Source: Oscillatoriales cyanobacterium (lineage in GTDB: Bacteria; Cyanobacteriota; Cyanobacteriia; CACIAM-69d). Taken from it: a stretch of DNA of 42,158 nt. The notes under the pieces were generated by a model, which ran no database searches, was not told where the DNA came from, and saw only the letters and a program-made list of their open reading frames with translations. Where the stretch lies: positions 1 to 42,158 of the forward strand of contig RDXB01000045.1 in NCBI GenBank assembly GCA_004292515.1, read 5' to 3'. The position numbers and the translations under genes were made by a program. Below are positions 17,474 through 29,918 of this stretch, piece by piece (position 1 is the first letter of the stretch; the number at the start of each line of letters is the position of its first letter).

Positions 17474-18193
17474 ATGAGTTCGGGCCTCAAGCCCTCAACG
17501 CTCGACTTGCTCAAGCGCTTCAACCGCGCCTTTCCGCAGTTTTACGAGCAGTTTGTCAGCAGCGAAATTCAGCTTCAGAATCTGCGATTGGCCTACCAGC
17601 TCTATAAGACTCGTCAGGCTGTGATTGAGCTGAAGCCTGAAGGTAGCAAAAGCGCCCTGCACTTTGCCTACCGTAATCAGTCTTTCCTTCTTAGCGATAT
17701 TTTCGGGGTGCTGGCGGCCTACGGGCTGACGATTCACAGCTTGAGCCTCTATGGGCAAATTCACCCGCCGATGCTGGTGTTTATCAAGCTGGTGGTGTCG
17801 CGTGGCAGCAAGGCCCTCACGCCCAAAACCTCAGAAAATGTCTGCCGTGCCATTCGGGAAGCCTTGGCGGGTCACTTTGAGGTGGAAGAGATGCTGGCGG
17901 TGGAGTTCAACCTCGATGCGGGGTTGGAGCAGGTGGAAACAGAATTCTACGTCGATCCGGTGTTTCACCTGCCGGCATTGCTGATCGAAGCGGATAACCA
18001 GCCGGGGTTGTTTTACAAAGTGATGTACGCCATTTGGCAAGAGGACTTGCTGGTGGTGAATGCCAATTTGTTGGTGTGGCGGGGGCGAACGCGGTTGATT
18101 TTGTATCTGCTGGGCCCCAATGAGAGCTTGATTCCTGAATATTTGGGTCAAAGGATTGCCGAGGGGGTTCGGCAACGCCTGATGGGGTGTTAA
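17474..18193 (+). CDS. ACT-domain-like conserved protein
   Basis: The 239-residue product begins [48 protein letters not shown]. It then appears to contain two ACT-like regulatory folds: around 65-125 ([25 protein letters not shown]) and around 165-235 ([50 protein letters not shown]). The DxPGLFYxV pattern resembles ACT domains of PII uridylyltransferases, which bind amino acids; no nucleotidyltransferase part is present. A GTG at 17450 is an alternative start. The gene is divergent from the GNAT gene. No specific ligand can be named. Confidence 0.65.
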   Translation: MSSGLKPSTLDLLKRFNRAFPQFYEQFVSSEIQLQNLRLAYQLYKTRQAVIELKPEGSKSALHFAYRNQSFLLSDIFGVLAAYGLTIHSLSLYGQIHPPMLVFIKLVVSRGSKALTPKTSENVCRAIREALAGHFEVEEMLAVEFNLDAGLEQVETEFYVDPVFHLPALLIEADNQPGLFYKVMYAIWQEDLLVVNANLLVWRGRTRLILYLLGPNESLIPEYLGQRIAEGVRQRLMGC

Positions 18194-19462
<1,269 letters not shown>

Positions 19463-19508
19463 CCCGTGATTCAGCCTTCAACCTCTCAGCCCGTCAACCC
19501 CTGACAGA

Positions 19509-19528
19509 CAAGGGGCTTAAGCCCCTTG
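19509..19528. repeat. 20-bp palindrome copy
   Basis: A perfect CAAGGGGCTTAAGCCCCTTG, about 45 bases after the hetR stop. Only part of the flanking consensus is recognisable (CTCCCGACGATT). Confidence 0.85.
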
Positions 19529-19590
19529 CTCCCGACGATTCCGTCGCGCTTGCCCCGGACAATTCCATCACGGTGGAATCCAGTGCAATC

Positions 19591-19638
19591 AAAAACCCCC
19601 GATCCAGCTCGGTTCATCAGAACCAGTTGAATCGGGGG
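19591..19638 (-). terminator. Terminator of groESL, possibly bidirectional
   Basis: CCCCCGAT (19596-19603) and ATCGGGGG (19631-19638) form the outer stem, with an inner GGTTC/GAACC stem. On the minus strand the stem is followed by TTTTT (complement of 19591-19595). It lies between the convergent hetR and groL. Confidence 0.8.
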
Positions 19639-19691
19639 TTGTGGTTTTGAGGAAGGGCGATCGCCCTTCCTCTGTCTCACGCGGTTGGTGA

Positions 19692-21446
<1,755 letters not shown>

Positions 21447-21499
21447 TTAGAAGCGTCGGTTCAATCGGGGTTCGATCGAGACGGCTCCGGTAGGGCTAA

Positions 21500-21811
21500 T
21501 TAGCCGACAACCGCCAAAATGTCTTTTTCAGAGAGCAGGACGTAATCTTCGCCGCCGAGCTTGATGTCCGTGCCAGCGTACTTGGAGTAGAGCACTTTGT
21601 TGCCGGGGCTGACTTCGGGGGCTTGGCGGCTACCATCGTCGTTGCGCTTGCCGGGGCCAACGGCCACGACTTCGCCAACTTGGGGTTTTTCTTTGGCGTT
21701 ATCGGGCAGGAGGATGCCGCCTGCGGTTTTTTCTTCAGCGGCGGCGACTTTCACCAACACGCGATCGCCCAAGGGAGTCACGGTCGATACGCTCAACGAT
21801 ACGGCTGCCAT
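21500..21811 (-). CDS. groS: Co-chaperonin GroES
   Basis: GroES is the heptameric lid of the GroEL cage. The 103-residue protein contains [44 protein letters not shown], including the mobile loop ([11 protein letters not shown]) that binds GroEL, and ends KDILAVVG. The ATG ending at 21811 gives [18 protein letters not shown], the usual cyanobacterial start; the longer frame upstream is not GroES-like. It precedes groL by about 170 bases on the same strand. The CIRCE operator lies about 140 bases upstream of the start. Confidence 0.98.
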   Translation of the reverse strand: MAAVSLSVSTVTPLGDRVLVKVAAAEEKTAGGILLPDNAKEKPQVGEVVAVGPGKRNDDGSRQAPEVSPGNKVLYSKYAGTDIKLGGEDYVLLSEKDILAVVG

Positions 21812-21950
21812 ACGAAAACTGTCTCCAGTGGTTGGGTTTAGAAAGCTAGACCAATGGTTTGTGAGTGGGGAGCAACGGTGGCGCGGGGCGATCGCAGTGC
21901 CCAAATTTTGGGTCAAAATCTGGGGTCAATCGATCGGGCGCGGCACGTTT

Positions 21951-21977
21951 TTAGCACTCCCTCCACACGAGTGCTAA
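21951..21977. promoter_or_regulatory. CIRCE operator (HrcA binding site) of groESL
   Basis: TTAGCACTC (21951-21959), nine spacer bases, then GAGTGCTAA (21969-21977): a perfect match to the CIRCE consensus. HrcA represses groESL through this site and is released at heat shock. The site is upstream of groS on the minus strand. Confidence 0.97.
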
Positions 21978-22316
21978 TTTACTGGAGACCCATGGCTCTG
22001 ACAACGCGCCGATCTGTACGGGTTCCCGAACTGAGGGGGCGATCGGGGCGCGCAAACCCAAGGCTGATAGGAGTTTAGGCTGGTTATCCCCAGGGTCATT
22101 GGGCTGGGCGAATTGGGCGTTGTTGGGCTGGGCTTTAGGGGTTGAAGGCTCAGGGCTGAAGGCTAAGTGTTGGGTTTTGATTGTTGAATTGTGTGGGATG
22201 AACCGTTTGGAGCGAATCCTTGGACGTTGAACCGGAGTCTGGCGGGACAGCAACGGTTTTGAGATTCGCAGGTGTTGAGATAAACAGGTGTTGCATTGCC
22301 AGGAGAACGCCAAACC
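21978..22316. other. Spacer between groESL and the ferredoxin-like gene
   Basis: It shows low-complexity duplications such as GGGCTGGGC and GAAGGCT-containing units around 22090-22165. I see no gene and no convincing promoter. Confidence 0.45.
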
Positions 22317-22853
22317 ATGACGATCGAATCAACCAACTCACCCCTAAACACGGGCGAAGTGTTTCTAGATATGGGGGCAGGGGATATGAGGGCAGATACA
22401 GGGGCGATCGAATCCTCCTGCTCAACCACCGAGGCGCGATCGCTGCTGCCGGTGGTGCGTACCTTGGGGATCGATCGGATCGTGCGCCATGTGTTTTTGT
22501 GTGCCGACCAAACCAAGCCCCTCTGTTGCGACAAGGAGGCGAGTTTGGTGGCTTGGGATTATTTAAAGCGGCGGCTGCGGGAGCTGGGTCTCGATGGCTC
22601 GGGCGGGGCGATCACGGGCGCAGATTTACCGACGGTGGTGTTTCGAACCAAGGCTAATTGCCTCCGGGTTTGTACGGAGGGGCCAATCCTGCTGGTGTAC
22701 CCCGAAGGTGTGTGGTATCGACGGGTGAATCCTGAGGCGATCGAGCAAATTATCCAAACCCATTTGATCGGGGGTCAGGTGGTCGAAAGCCTTGCCTTCT
22801 ATGAACGATCGCTGCCGATCGCAACGAGCAGCCCCACCGTAACTAGCCCGTAA
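22317..22853 (+). CDS. Thioredoxin-like [2Fe-2S] ferredoxin domain protein
   Basis: The 178-residue protein has a C-terminal thioredoxin-fold ferredoxin domain (from about residue 55): HVFLCADQTKPLCCDKEASLVAWDYLKRRLRELGL, then VFRTKANCLRVCTEGPILLVYPEGVWYRRVNPEAIEQIIQTHLIGGQVV. The cysteines in FLCADQTKPLCC and ANCLRVC are the expected ligands of a Shethna/NuoE-like cluster. The first 50 residues are low-complexity and acidic. AGGAGA lies about eleven bases before ATG 22317; an in-frame TTG at 22296 is less likely. It probably acts in electron transfer; the partner is not shown by the neighbours. Confidence 0.82.
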   Translation: MTIESTNSPLNTGEVFLDMGAGDMRADTGAIESSCSTTEARSLLPVVRTLGIDRIVRHVFLCADQTKPLCCDKEASLVAWDYLKRRLRELGLDGSGGAITGADLPTVVFRTKANCLRVCTEGPILLVYPEGVWYRRVNPEAIEQIIQTHLIGGQVVESLAFYERSLPIATSSPTVTSP

Positions 22854-23232
22854 TTTGGGGGCGATCGCCCTAGATCAGCGCGATCGCCAACTGGGAGCGA
22901 TCGCCCGGAGTCGAAAACCGGCTCAAACCAACGACTGGCACAGTCTATCCGTATTTTTTCGAGGATTAACCTGGTAGCACTGAACACCAAGCTTGGCATA
23001 CACTAATAAACAAGTTTCTCACCCCCCAGTTTTCATAGGCTTGACTCCAAAAGTCTTGGCTTTTGACCTTTTGCCGCATTGGTGTCGTTTTTGATCCGTC
23101 AGCGATCGCCCATCAGCGATTCTGTAAATTCGCGGAAAAATAACCCGCCAATCCTCGCCCAAGGCTCAGACGAGACTCCCTGATTGGGCCTCTGTTTGCT
23201 CGGGTCTTTCGACTCCTTTGGCATCTCTTCCC
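22854..23232. other. Spacer upstream of the response-regulator gene
   Basis: The first 60 bases are dense in GCGATCGC motifs. The rest is AT-richer with CTTGACTCC and CTTTTGACC segments that could serve as -35 boxes, but no matching -10 is convincing. No gene is visible. Confidence 0.4.
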
Positions 23233-23880
23233 ATGAGAAGAAGCAACCTCGGTATTCAAAAGCGCATTCTCTTCATCGACGACGATCCGCAAATGACGTT
23301 GTTGGTGAAGGACTATTTGGAATTTCACGGCTATGTGGTGATTCCGGCCAGCAATGGTCGGGAAGCGCTCGATCAGCTCGATCGCGACATTCCCGACATG
23401 ATTATTTGCGATGTGATGATGCCGGAAATGGATGGCTACACCTTGGTCAAGTCCGTGCGCCAAGATCCGCGCACCAACTGGATTCCAGTGCTGTTGCTGT
23501 CGGCTAAGGGTCAGAGTCAGGATCGGATCAAAGGCCTCACCACTGGGGCAGATATCTACATGACCAAGCCCTTTGAACCCGAAGAGCTGGTGGCCCAGGT
23601 GGAATCGTCACTCAAGCAGGCTTCGCGGCTGATTCGCTACCAAGCCAAGGGCGATCGCTCTCCCAAGTTCAAAGTGCCCAAGGACGTGGAGCTGACCCCC
23701 ACGGAATTGCGGGTGGTGCAGTTGGTGGCGCGCGGCATGGCCAACCGGGAAATTGCCGAGATGATGAGCGTCAGCCAGCGGACGGTGGAAAGCCACGTCA
23801 GCAATATGTTGAGCAAGACGGGCCTGAGCAATCGCACGGAGCTGGCTCGCTGGGCGATCGAAACCCGCATGGCTCTGTAG
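23233..23880 (+). CDS. NarL/LuxR-family response regulator (Ycf29-like)
   Basis: The 215-residue two-component regulator has an N-terminal receiver domain (about 10-125) with FIDDDP, the phosphorylatable Asp in MIICDVMMPEMDGY, Ser in LLSAKG and Lys in MTKPFEPEEL. A C-terminal LuxR-type HTH (about 150-212) follows: LTPTELRVVQLVARGMANREIAEMMSVSQRTVESHVSNMLSKTGLSNRTEL. The combination resembles the cyanobacterial and red-algal plastid Ycf29 regulators. No histidine kinase is adjacent, so it is an orphan here. ATG 23233 is preferred over an in-frame TTG at 23218; no strong ribosome-binding site is visible. Target genes are unknown. Confidence 0.88.
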   Translation: MRRSNLGIQKRILFIDDDPQMTLLVKDYLEFHGYVVIPASNGREALDQLDRDIPDMIICDVMMPEMDGYTLVKSVRQDPRTNWIPVLLLSAKGQSQDRIKGLTTGADIYMTKPFEPEELVAQVESSLKQASRLIRYQAKGDRSPKFKVPKDVELTPTELRVVQLVARGMANREIAEMMSVSQRTVESHVSNMLSKTGLSNRTELARWAIETRMAL

Positions 23881-23910
23881 CCACCCTCGCTAGGGGCTAT
23901 CGTCAAATCG

Positions 23911-24007
23911 CCCGCCACCCTGACTCCACCGTGAGGAGATCGTGGGCAGCAAGGGGCTTAAGCCCCTTGTTACGATGATTGGGGCAAGGAAAATCGATCA
24001 TTTCAGA
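23911..24007 (+). repeat. Long copy C of the CAAGGGGCTTAAGCCCCTTG element
   Basis: The palindrome is at 23950-23969. CTGACTCCACCGTGAGGAGA before it and TTACGATGATTGGGGCAAGG then ATCGATCATTTCAG after it match copies A and B. The far right part (AAATGATGAC) is not present. Confidence 0.8.
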
Positions 24008-24154
24008 TCTACACCCGACCCAAAATCCAACAAAAACGGGGACGATCGCGCGATCGCCCCCGCTGAGTATTCCAGCATTTCAAAAGAGTGGGCAGGGCGA
24101 TCGCCAATCCGCAATGGATCAGGCGGCGATCGCCCCGGTCAGACAAGCACCGAT

Positions 24155-24186
24155 GTTAGACAGCGGCCAAGTTAGACAGCGGCCAA
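24155..24186. repeat. 16-bp tandem duplication covering the rpe stop codon
   Basis: GTTAGACAGCGGCCAA occurs perfectly at 24155-24170 and 24171-24186. The second copy encodes the last rpe codons and its TAA; the first copy repeats that end outside the gene. Confidence 0.9.
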
Positions 24187-24870
24187 TTCGCGGGCGTTCG
24201 GGTTCTTGCTGTTGCGAATCCCTTCGATCGCCGTTGCGTAATCCGGCGCGTTGAACACGGCCGAACCGGCAACGATCGCATTTGCACCCGCTTCGATCAC
24301 TTGCCAGGTGTTGTCTACCTTCAGGCCACCATCCACCTCAATCCACGGATCGAGGCCGCGCTCATCGCACATTTGACGCAGCTTGCGAATCTTCGGCAAC
24401 ACACCGGGGATGAACTTCTGGCCGCCGAAGCCGGGGTTAACGCTCATGATCAACACCAGGTCGCACAGTTCCAGCGTGTATTCAATCAGCTCCAGCGGAG
24501 TCGAAGGGTTCAACACCACGCCGGCCTTCGCGCCCGCTTCCTTGATTTGGGCCAGGGTGCGGTGCAGGTGGGGCGAGGCGTTGTGCTCCGCGTGGACGGT
24601 GATGTGGTCTGCGCCGGCCTTGGCGAAGGCCTCCACATATTTTTCGGGTTCGACGATCATTAAGTGCACGTCGAGGGGCTTTTGGGTGTGAGGGCGCACC
24701 GCTTCAACGATCAGCGGGCCGATCGTGATGTTGGGCACGAAGCGACCGTCCATGACATCGACGTGAATCCAATCAGCACCGGCAGCATCTACGGCCCGAA
24801 TTTCTTCACCTAGGCGGCTGAAATCGGCGGATAGAATGGAAGGGGCGACGACGATGGGCTTTTGGCTCAT
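24172..24870 (-). CDS. rpe: Ribulose-phosphate 3-epimerase
   Basis: Rpe interconverts ribulose-5-phosphate and xylulose-5-phosphate in the Calvin cycle and pentose phosphate pathway. The 232-residue TIM barrel shows [17 protein letters not shown], the metal-site [54 protein letters not shown] and the phosphate-binding [16 protein letters not shown]. The ATG ending at 24870 gives the usual [11 protein letters not shown] start. The final codons and the stop are duplicated in tandem just downstream. Confidence 0.97.
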   Translation of the reverse strand: MSQKPIVVAPSILSADFSRLGEEIRAVDAAGADWIHVDVMDGRFVPNITIGPLIVEAVRPHTQKPLDVHLMIVEPEKYVEAFAKAGADHITVHAEHNASPHLHRTLAQIKEAGAKAGVVLNPSTPLELIEYTLELCDLVLIMSVNPGFGGQKFIPGVLPKIRKLRQMCDERGLDPWIEVDGGLKVDNTWQVIEAGANAIVAGSAVFNAPDYATAIEGIRNSKNPNARELAAV

Positions 24871-25067
24871 GGTGGGTGCGTCCTCAGGGGGCGGGCAAGG
24901 GTAGAAATTGTATTTGTTTTAACAGAATGTGAACAATTTTTGTTAAAAATTGCGGGTTTTTCAGGGTTTCTTGACGAGCGATCGCGCTACAACCCAGAAA
25001 TCAGCGACTCGCCATCCCGCTGAGTTCGCCAAGTCAGTCAGCTTCCATCCGCTAGCAGTGAGGAGTT

Positions 25068-26744
25068 ATGGGTCGATCGCGCCACTCGTTTTCCCCCCAA
25101 TTTGATCGCCTGCGCCATCTGCTCGCCCACTGTGGGCGCTGGGTGTTGTTAGGGGCGATCGGCTGTTCGATCGCCACCGCCGCCAGCGCCACCCTGCCCC
25201 GACTGCGGTTGCCCAGCTCCACCGGCCCCGGCGGCATCGACTCCGATCGCCTGCACCAACCCCCCTACAACCTCACGGGCCGCAAAATCGGCATCGGCCA
25301 AGTAGAAATTGGCCGCCCCGGCCGCTTTGGCCTCGACAAGTCCGTGGCCAACGCCAATAACTTCACGCCGGCGGGTTTGTTTGTCCTAGAAGCGCCCGTT
25401 AACTCCGATGAACATATCGATGGCCATGCCCACAGTGTGGCCGGCGTGATGATTGGTCGGCCCGGCAAGTTTGCCAGCGGCGTAGCGCCCAATGCGCGGC
25501 TCTATGCGGCCGCCACAGGGCCATCGGAGGGCAACGGCCAGGTGGCCGAGTGCATTGCTAGCCAGCAAGTCGCTCTGCAAAACAACGGGGATGTACGCGC
25601 CATTAACTACAGCTTTGGTGAACCCCTGAGCCAGGACGATCGCCTCAGTGCCACCCTGGACGGCAACTCCCTGCTGACCCTGTGCGTGGACTGGTCAGCC
25701 CGCACCCATGAAGTGCTGTATCTGATTGCTGGGAACCAAGGTGGCGGGGGAATTTCGATTCCAACTGATACCTTCAATGGCATCAATGTGGCCTTCACCC
25801 GTCGGTTCAAAGGACTGTTCTCGAAGTTGGATTTTGCCAACCTGGGGAATGTGGTCACGGGTGTGGGGCGGCATTTGGTCGGTGTGGAAAGCAATGCGGG
25901 TCTGCGCCGCTCGATCGGGCTGGTGGCTCCGGGGTCTGATGTGGCGCTCTATGAGCTGGGTGGTCAAATCAGCTATGCCAGCGGTACTAGCTTTGCCACG
26001 CCCCATGTGACGGCGGCGGTGGCTCTGCTGCAAGAGTGGGGCGATCGACAACTGGCCGCCCAGCAACCGCACTGGACGAAGGATGCCCGCCGCCACCAAG
26101 TGATGAAAGCGGTGTTAATGAACGCTGCGGACAAGGTACAGGATGCGGGCGATGGCAAACGGCTGGGGATGACGCGGGATGTGTGGCGCGAAGATGAGAA
26201 AACTTGGCTAGATTCCGATGCCCTCAGCGATCCGACGATTCCGCTGGATGAGCAAATCGGGGCGGGCCAACTGAATGCCTACCGGGCCTATCAACAGTTT
26301 GCACCGGGTCAATGGCGGCCGGATGAGGCTGTGCCCTTGGTGGGTTGGGCGTTTCAATCCTTGACTCTGAAAGATGACCAACCGGCGTTTCACGACTACC
26401 CGATCGCCCAACCGCTGCAAGGGGGAAGCTTTGCGGCCCTGACCCTGGCTTGGAGCCGCCATGTGGACTTGCTCGATCGCAATAACAATGGCAAGTTCGA
26501 TCGGGGTGAGGGTTTTGTGAGCAAAGGTCTGAGTGATTTTGATCTGTACCTAATCCCGGAAGGGGAAACCGTGGCCACCACAACCAACCCCTGCCGATCA
26601 ATTAGCTCTGTGGACAGCGTGGAACATGTATTTTGCGAAGTGCCCAAAACGGGTCGCTACCGGGTGCGGGTGGCTTTGAAAGAAACAGCCGTGGACCAGA
26701 GCGATGAGTATGCCCTGGCTTGGTGGACTGTGGGAGCCAGATAG
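25068..26744 (+). CDS. Secreted subtilisin-like (S8) peptidase with Glu at the Asp position
   Basis: The 558-residue protein starts with a signal peptide (WVLLGAIGCSIATAASA, cleavage near residue 41). The catalytic domain shows His in GHAHSVAGVMIG (about 120), the oxyanion Asn in LIAGNQGGGG and Ser in ASGTSFATPHVTAAVALLQEW (about 311). Where S8 enzymes usually have DTG or DSG, this one has GIGQVEIGRPG, so Glu seems to replace the catalytic Asp. A C-terminal domain includes DRNNNGKFDRGE, a good EF-hand-type calcium loop, and ends in a beta-rich module. It is probably periplasmic or extracellular. A small membrane-protein gene starts on the base after its stop, suggesting translational coupling. 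Confidence 0.87.
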   Translation: MGRSRHSFSPQFDRLRHLLAHCGRWVLLGAIGCSIATAASATLPRLRLPSSTGPGGIDSDRLHQPPYNLTGRKIGIGQVEIGRPGRFGLDKSVANANNFTPAGLFVLEAPVNSDEHIDGHAHSVAGVMIGRPGKFASGVAPNARLYAAATGPSEGNGQVAECIASQQVALQNNGDVRAINYSFGEPLSQDDRLSATLDGNSLLTLCVDWSARTHEVLYLIAGNQGGGGISIPTDTFNGINVAFTRRFKGLFSKLDFANLGNVVTGVGRHLVGVESNAGLRRSIGLVAPGSDVALYELGGQISYASGTSFATPHVTAAVALLQEWGDRQLAAQQPHWTKDARRHQVMKAVLMNAADKVQDAGDGKRLGMTRDVWREDEKTWLDSDALSDPTIPLDEQIGAGQLNAYRAYQQFAPGQWRPDEAVPLVGWAFQSLTLKDDQPAFHDYPIAQPLQGGSFAALTLAWSRHVDLLDRNNNGKFDRGEGFVSKGLSDFDLYLIPEGETVATTTNPCRSISSVDSVEHVFCEVPKTGRYRVRVALKETAVDQSDEYALAWWTVGAR

Positions 26745-27149
26745 ATGCAACCGCCACCCGAGGATCTGCCGTCCCTGGGGGATCAGACTCAGTTGGGGGT
26801 GCGCGATCGGGATCTTGACCCGATCGGCTCCCGGCTGCGGCTCTATCTCTACTACGCACCGATCGTCGGTTGGTTGCCGGCCCTGCTGGCCTTGAGGCGA
26901 TCGCCCTCGTTGGACGATCGGGAATTTGTGGCGGCCAAGCGATCGGTGCAGTTGGCGATCGGCTGGGCGATCGGGTTGGCGGTGGGCAGCACGGTGGGCG
27001 AGCAATTACCCGATCCGACCCTGACCTTTCTGCTGTTGCAGAGCGCCTGGACGAGCACCTATTGCCTGATTTGTGTGGGGTTGATGGTGTCGGTGTGGCG
27101 GCGACGCTCCTGGGCGATCGGGCCAAGGCGTGGGCGATCAAATCAGTGA
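26745..27149 (+). CDS. Small multi-helix membrane protein coupled to the S8 peptidase gene
   Basis: The 134-residue protein has a polar N-terminus (about 30 residues) and three hydrophobic segments: LYLYYAPIVGWLPALLAL (about 33-50), VQLAIGWAIGLAVGSTVG (about 67-85) and TFLLLQSAWTSTYCLICVGLMVSVW (about 93-118), then a basic tail. The ATG follows the peptidase stop without any gap, so the two are almost certainly on one transcript. The layout resembles the small DUF4870-like membrane proteins, but I cannot assign it with confidence. It could anchor or assist its neighbour; that is inference. Confidence 0.65.
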   Translation: MQPPPEDLPSLGDQTQLGVRDRDLDPIGSRLRLYLYYAPIVGWLPALLALRRSPSLDDREFVAAKRSVQLAIGWAIGLAVGSTVGEQLPDPTLTFLLLQSAWTSTYCLICVGLMVSVWRRRSWAIGPRRGRSNQ

Positions 27150-27438
27150 TCGGCTTTTGATTCCGAGCAATTGGGATGACAGACAGAACCTAGCAGGCGA
27201 AATTCTGCTGATTTGACAGCTATTGGTATCCATCAACTCAATAAAGTCACTCAAAATTCAATCCTTTAGCTGAACTTCACAAATAAAATTTCACAGAACT
27301 TCGCAAATAAGACCCGTATAGTTTTGCGCTATTCTGATCTAAGTCACTTGCGAGAACAAATGCTGACTCACAAACAGCTTTTGTGCTTGCTAGTCACCTC
27401 TCAATTGTTTGAACCAATCCCAATTGGCTTGAAATCTT

Positions 27439-29832
27439 ATGGCTCAACTGGACAGCACTCAGATCGCAGCTTGTCAGAATCTACAGGAATCCGTCGAAGC
27501 AATTGTGAGTCTGGTTGAGCAGGAGCCTACCCTCAGGAATCAAGATATTACATCGGTCAATACTTCTCTGCGCAAGGCGATCGCTCCCACTTTTGAAGTC
27601 GCCTTTGTGGGTGCTTTCAGCGCTGGTAAATCGATGTTGATTAATGCCTTGCTGGGTCGAGAGTTGCTCTACAGCGCCGAAGGTCACGCCACGGGTATTG
27701 AGTGCTATATCGCCTACGCGCCGAGCGATCGCGAACGAGTCGTCTTGACCTTTGCCAGCGCGGCTGAAATCCATGAAGAAGTGCAGGTTTTGTTAGAACG
27801 ATTGGGGGTTTCCTCGGTGATCGATTTAAACCGTGAAGAAACCGTTTCCACGATTTTGACTGCCTGCGAAAAGATGGTTGAAAAAGAAGGTGGTGAATCC
27901 AAGTCGGAGCGGGCGAAACAAGCCAAAGCACTGAAATTGCTCATTGAAGGATGGTGGGCCAATCGCGATCGGATTCATCCCACCCTCAATCAAACCTACT
28001 CGATGGAGCAATTTAACTTCACCAACCTCAAAGATGCTGCGGCCTATGCCCGACGGGGTAGCAACAGCGCCGTGCTCAAGCGAGTGGAATATTACTGCTG
28101 CCATCCCTTGTTAGAAGATGGCAATGTGCTAGTGGATTTGCCAGGGATTGATGCCCCTGTGAAGAAAGATGCCGCCCTCACCTACAACAAAATTGCCAAT
28201 GAGGATACCTCTGCGGTGGTGGCAGTCTTGAAACCAGCGGCCGCAGGTGACATGACCAAAGAAGAAACCGAACTCCTAGAAGCTATGCGGAGTAATTCGG
28301 GGATTCGCGATCGGGTCTTTTTTGTTTTTAATCGAATTGATGAAACCTGGTACAACGTGCAGTTGCGGCAGCGGCTAGAGTCGCTAATTGCTAGTCAGTT
28401 CCGCGATGGTCAACGACTCTACAAAACCAGTGGCTTGCTGGGGTTTTATGGTAGCCAGTTGCGAGATACAAATCTGGGCGATCGCTTTGGGCTAGATAGC
28501 ATTTTTGCTAGCAGTGTCAAAGGATCAGAAATTGCCGAGGACACACCACAGTTTGTCTACGAGTTTAACCGCTACTGTTCCAGTTCCAGCAAGCTGCCGG
28601 CCAGTCGGTTTCGGATTTCGGTGAACAACTACGAAAGCCAAAATGAAAACTATGTTCGGATTTTGAGTGAATATGGGTCGCCGCTGGTCAATCAGCTCAT
28701 TCATGACAGTGGAATTGAATCCTTTCGGGAAGGAATTACTCGTTACCTAACGGAAGAGAAACGCCCTCAGCTTTTCTCAACTTTGGCCAATGATTTACAG
28801 CCGATTTGTTTGGCCTTGCGTCGTTTGTATGGCGATCGCTATCGAGAGCTAGACAGCCAACCCACGGAGCTAGAGGGAATTAAAAGCAATCGGCTCGATC
28901 GACTGAACACAGACCTGAAACGATTAGCCGAGAGTTTTGCCAATCATCTCAAGCAAGAAGTCAACGAAATTGTCACTAATCAATGTGTCAGTTTTGAGGA
29001 TGACTTTCGGAATCTGCAAGTGCGGATGCAAGGCCGAATGGGTGAATTGCTCAATGGTTTTTCGGTGAAGCAGGCCTATCAACGGGCGACCTTGGCGCAC
29101 CCACGTAATTCTACTGCGCCGTTGTTGGCGATCTTGGTTGAGGCGTTTTATTACCTGGCTAACGAGCTAGAAGAAGTACTGACCACGGAAATTGAGCGGG
29201 TGATTCGGCGGCTATTTTCGCTGTTGATGGATCGGATTCGCCACCAGGATTACTATCGGGAACTCTGCCGTTTGGTGGGAGATGATGCGGGGCTAGAAGA
29301 ACGATTGCAGGCGATCGAGCAATCGGTACAGTTGGCCCTGCGCAGTGAAGCCAGTACCGAGTGCGATCGCTATGTGCGCGAAAGTCCCGATTTCTATCAA
29401 GAAGGAACCGCCTCGATCTATCAATTTCGGGAAGTGTTGCGCCAAACTTCTGTGGGCTATGACTTTATGCCCATGGTGGAAGCAGAACCTGCCATTCGCC
29501 AATTACTAGAACTCGATTTCTCGCCCAAGGTGAAACGCACAGTCACTAGCACCTTTCGCCAGGCTGTCAGTCAAACCCTGAAGTCGCAATTGTTGCCTGT
29601 GGCGGGGGAGTACGAAGAGGTGATTTTGCAGCAATATACGATCGCACGAAATCATTTGGAGAAAACGATCGAGAAGGAAGCGCAAGAACAATTGCTGCAA
29701 CTGGCAGAGGAACAAGCCGAATTGCAAGCCAAAATCACGACTTACAATCAATCGGTTGAGGCGATCGACGCTTGTTTACAATCGATGGGGTGCGATCGCT
29801 ATCAACTCCCGATCGTGGAAGGCGCAATCTAA
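27439..29832 (+). CDS. Dynamin-like GTPase
   Basis: The 797-residue protein belongs to the bacterial dynamin family, which remodels or tethers membranes and in some bacteria takes part in phage defence or envelope stress. G1 is VAFVGAFSAGKSMLIN (residues about 54-69), G3 is VDLPGID (about 233) and G4 is FNRID (about 298). Long helical regions follow; a moderately hydrophobic stretch (APLLAILVEAFYYLANEL, about 555) could be the membrane-contacting tip. The C-terminus is a coiled coil (HLEKTIEKEAQEQLLQLAEEQAELQAKITTYNQ). Four KGK-type genes and an HNH gene follow on the same strand. HIP1 sites occur throughout, as in neighbouring native genes. Confidence 0.9.
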   Translation: MAQLDSTQIAACQNLQESVEAIVSLVEQEPTLRNQDITSVNTSLRKAIAPTFEVAFVGAFSAGKSMLINALLGRELLYSAEGHATGIECYIAYAPSDRERVVLTFASAAEIHEEVQVLLERLGVSSVIDLNREETVSTILTACEKMVEKEGGESKSERAKQAKALKLLIEGWWANRDRIHPTLNQTYSMEQFNFTNLKDAAAYARRGSNSAVLKRVEYYCCHPLLEDGNVLVDLPGIDAPVKKDAALTYNKIANEDTSAVVAVLKPAAAGDMTKEETELLEAMRSNSGIRDRVFFVFNRIDETWYNVQLRQRLESLIASQFRDGQRLYKTSGLLGFYGSQLRDTNLGDRFGLDSIFASSVKGSEIAEDTPQFVYEFNRYCSSSSKLPASRFRISVNNYESQNENYVRILSEYGSPLVNQLIHDSGIESFREGITRYLTEEKRPQLFSTLANDLQPICLALRRLYGDRYRELDSQPTELEGIKSNRLDRLNTDLKRLAESFANHLKQEVNEIVTNQCVSFEDDFRNLQVRMQGRMGELLNGFSVKQAYQRATLAHPRNSTAPLLAILVEAFYYLANELEEVLTTEIERVIRRLFSLLMDRIRHQDYYRELCRLVGDDAGLEERLQAIEQSVQLALRSEASTECDRYVRESPDFYQEGTASIYQFREVLRQTSVGYDFMPMVEAEPAIRQLLELDFSPKVKRTVTSTFRQAVSQTLKSQLLPVAGEYEEVILQQYTIARNHLEKTIEKEAQEQLLQLAEEQAELQAKITTYNQSVEAIDACLQSMGCDRYQLPIVEGAI

Positions 29833-29854
29833 AATGACCCTGAATTTAGGGCAG

Positions 29855-29874
29855 CAAGGGGCTTAAGCCCCTTG
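29855..29874 (+). repeat. 20-bp palindrome copy between the GTPase and first KGK gene
   Basis: A perfect CAAGGGGCTTAAGCCCCTTG preceded by GGGCAG and followed by TTATAACCACTTG, the same orientation as copies A-C but with short flanks. It lies in the 86-base gap between the two genes. Confidence 0.85.
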
Positions 29875-29918
29875 TTATAACCACTTGCTATAAACCCTCG
29901 CGATTAGGATTTTGACTC

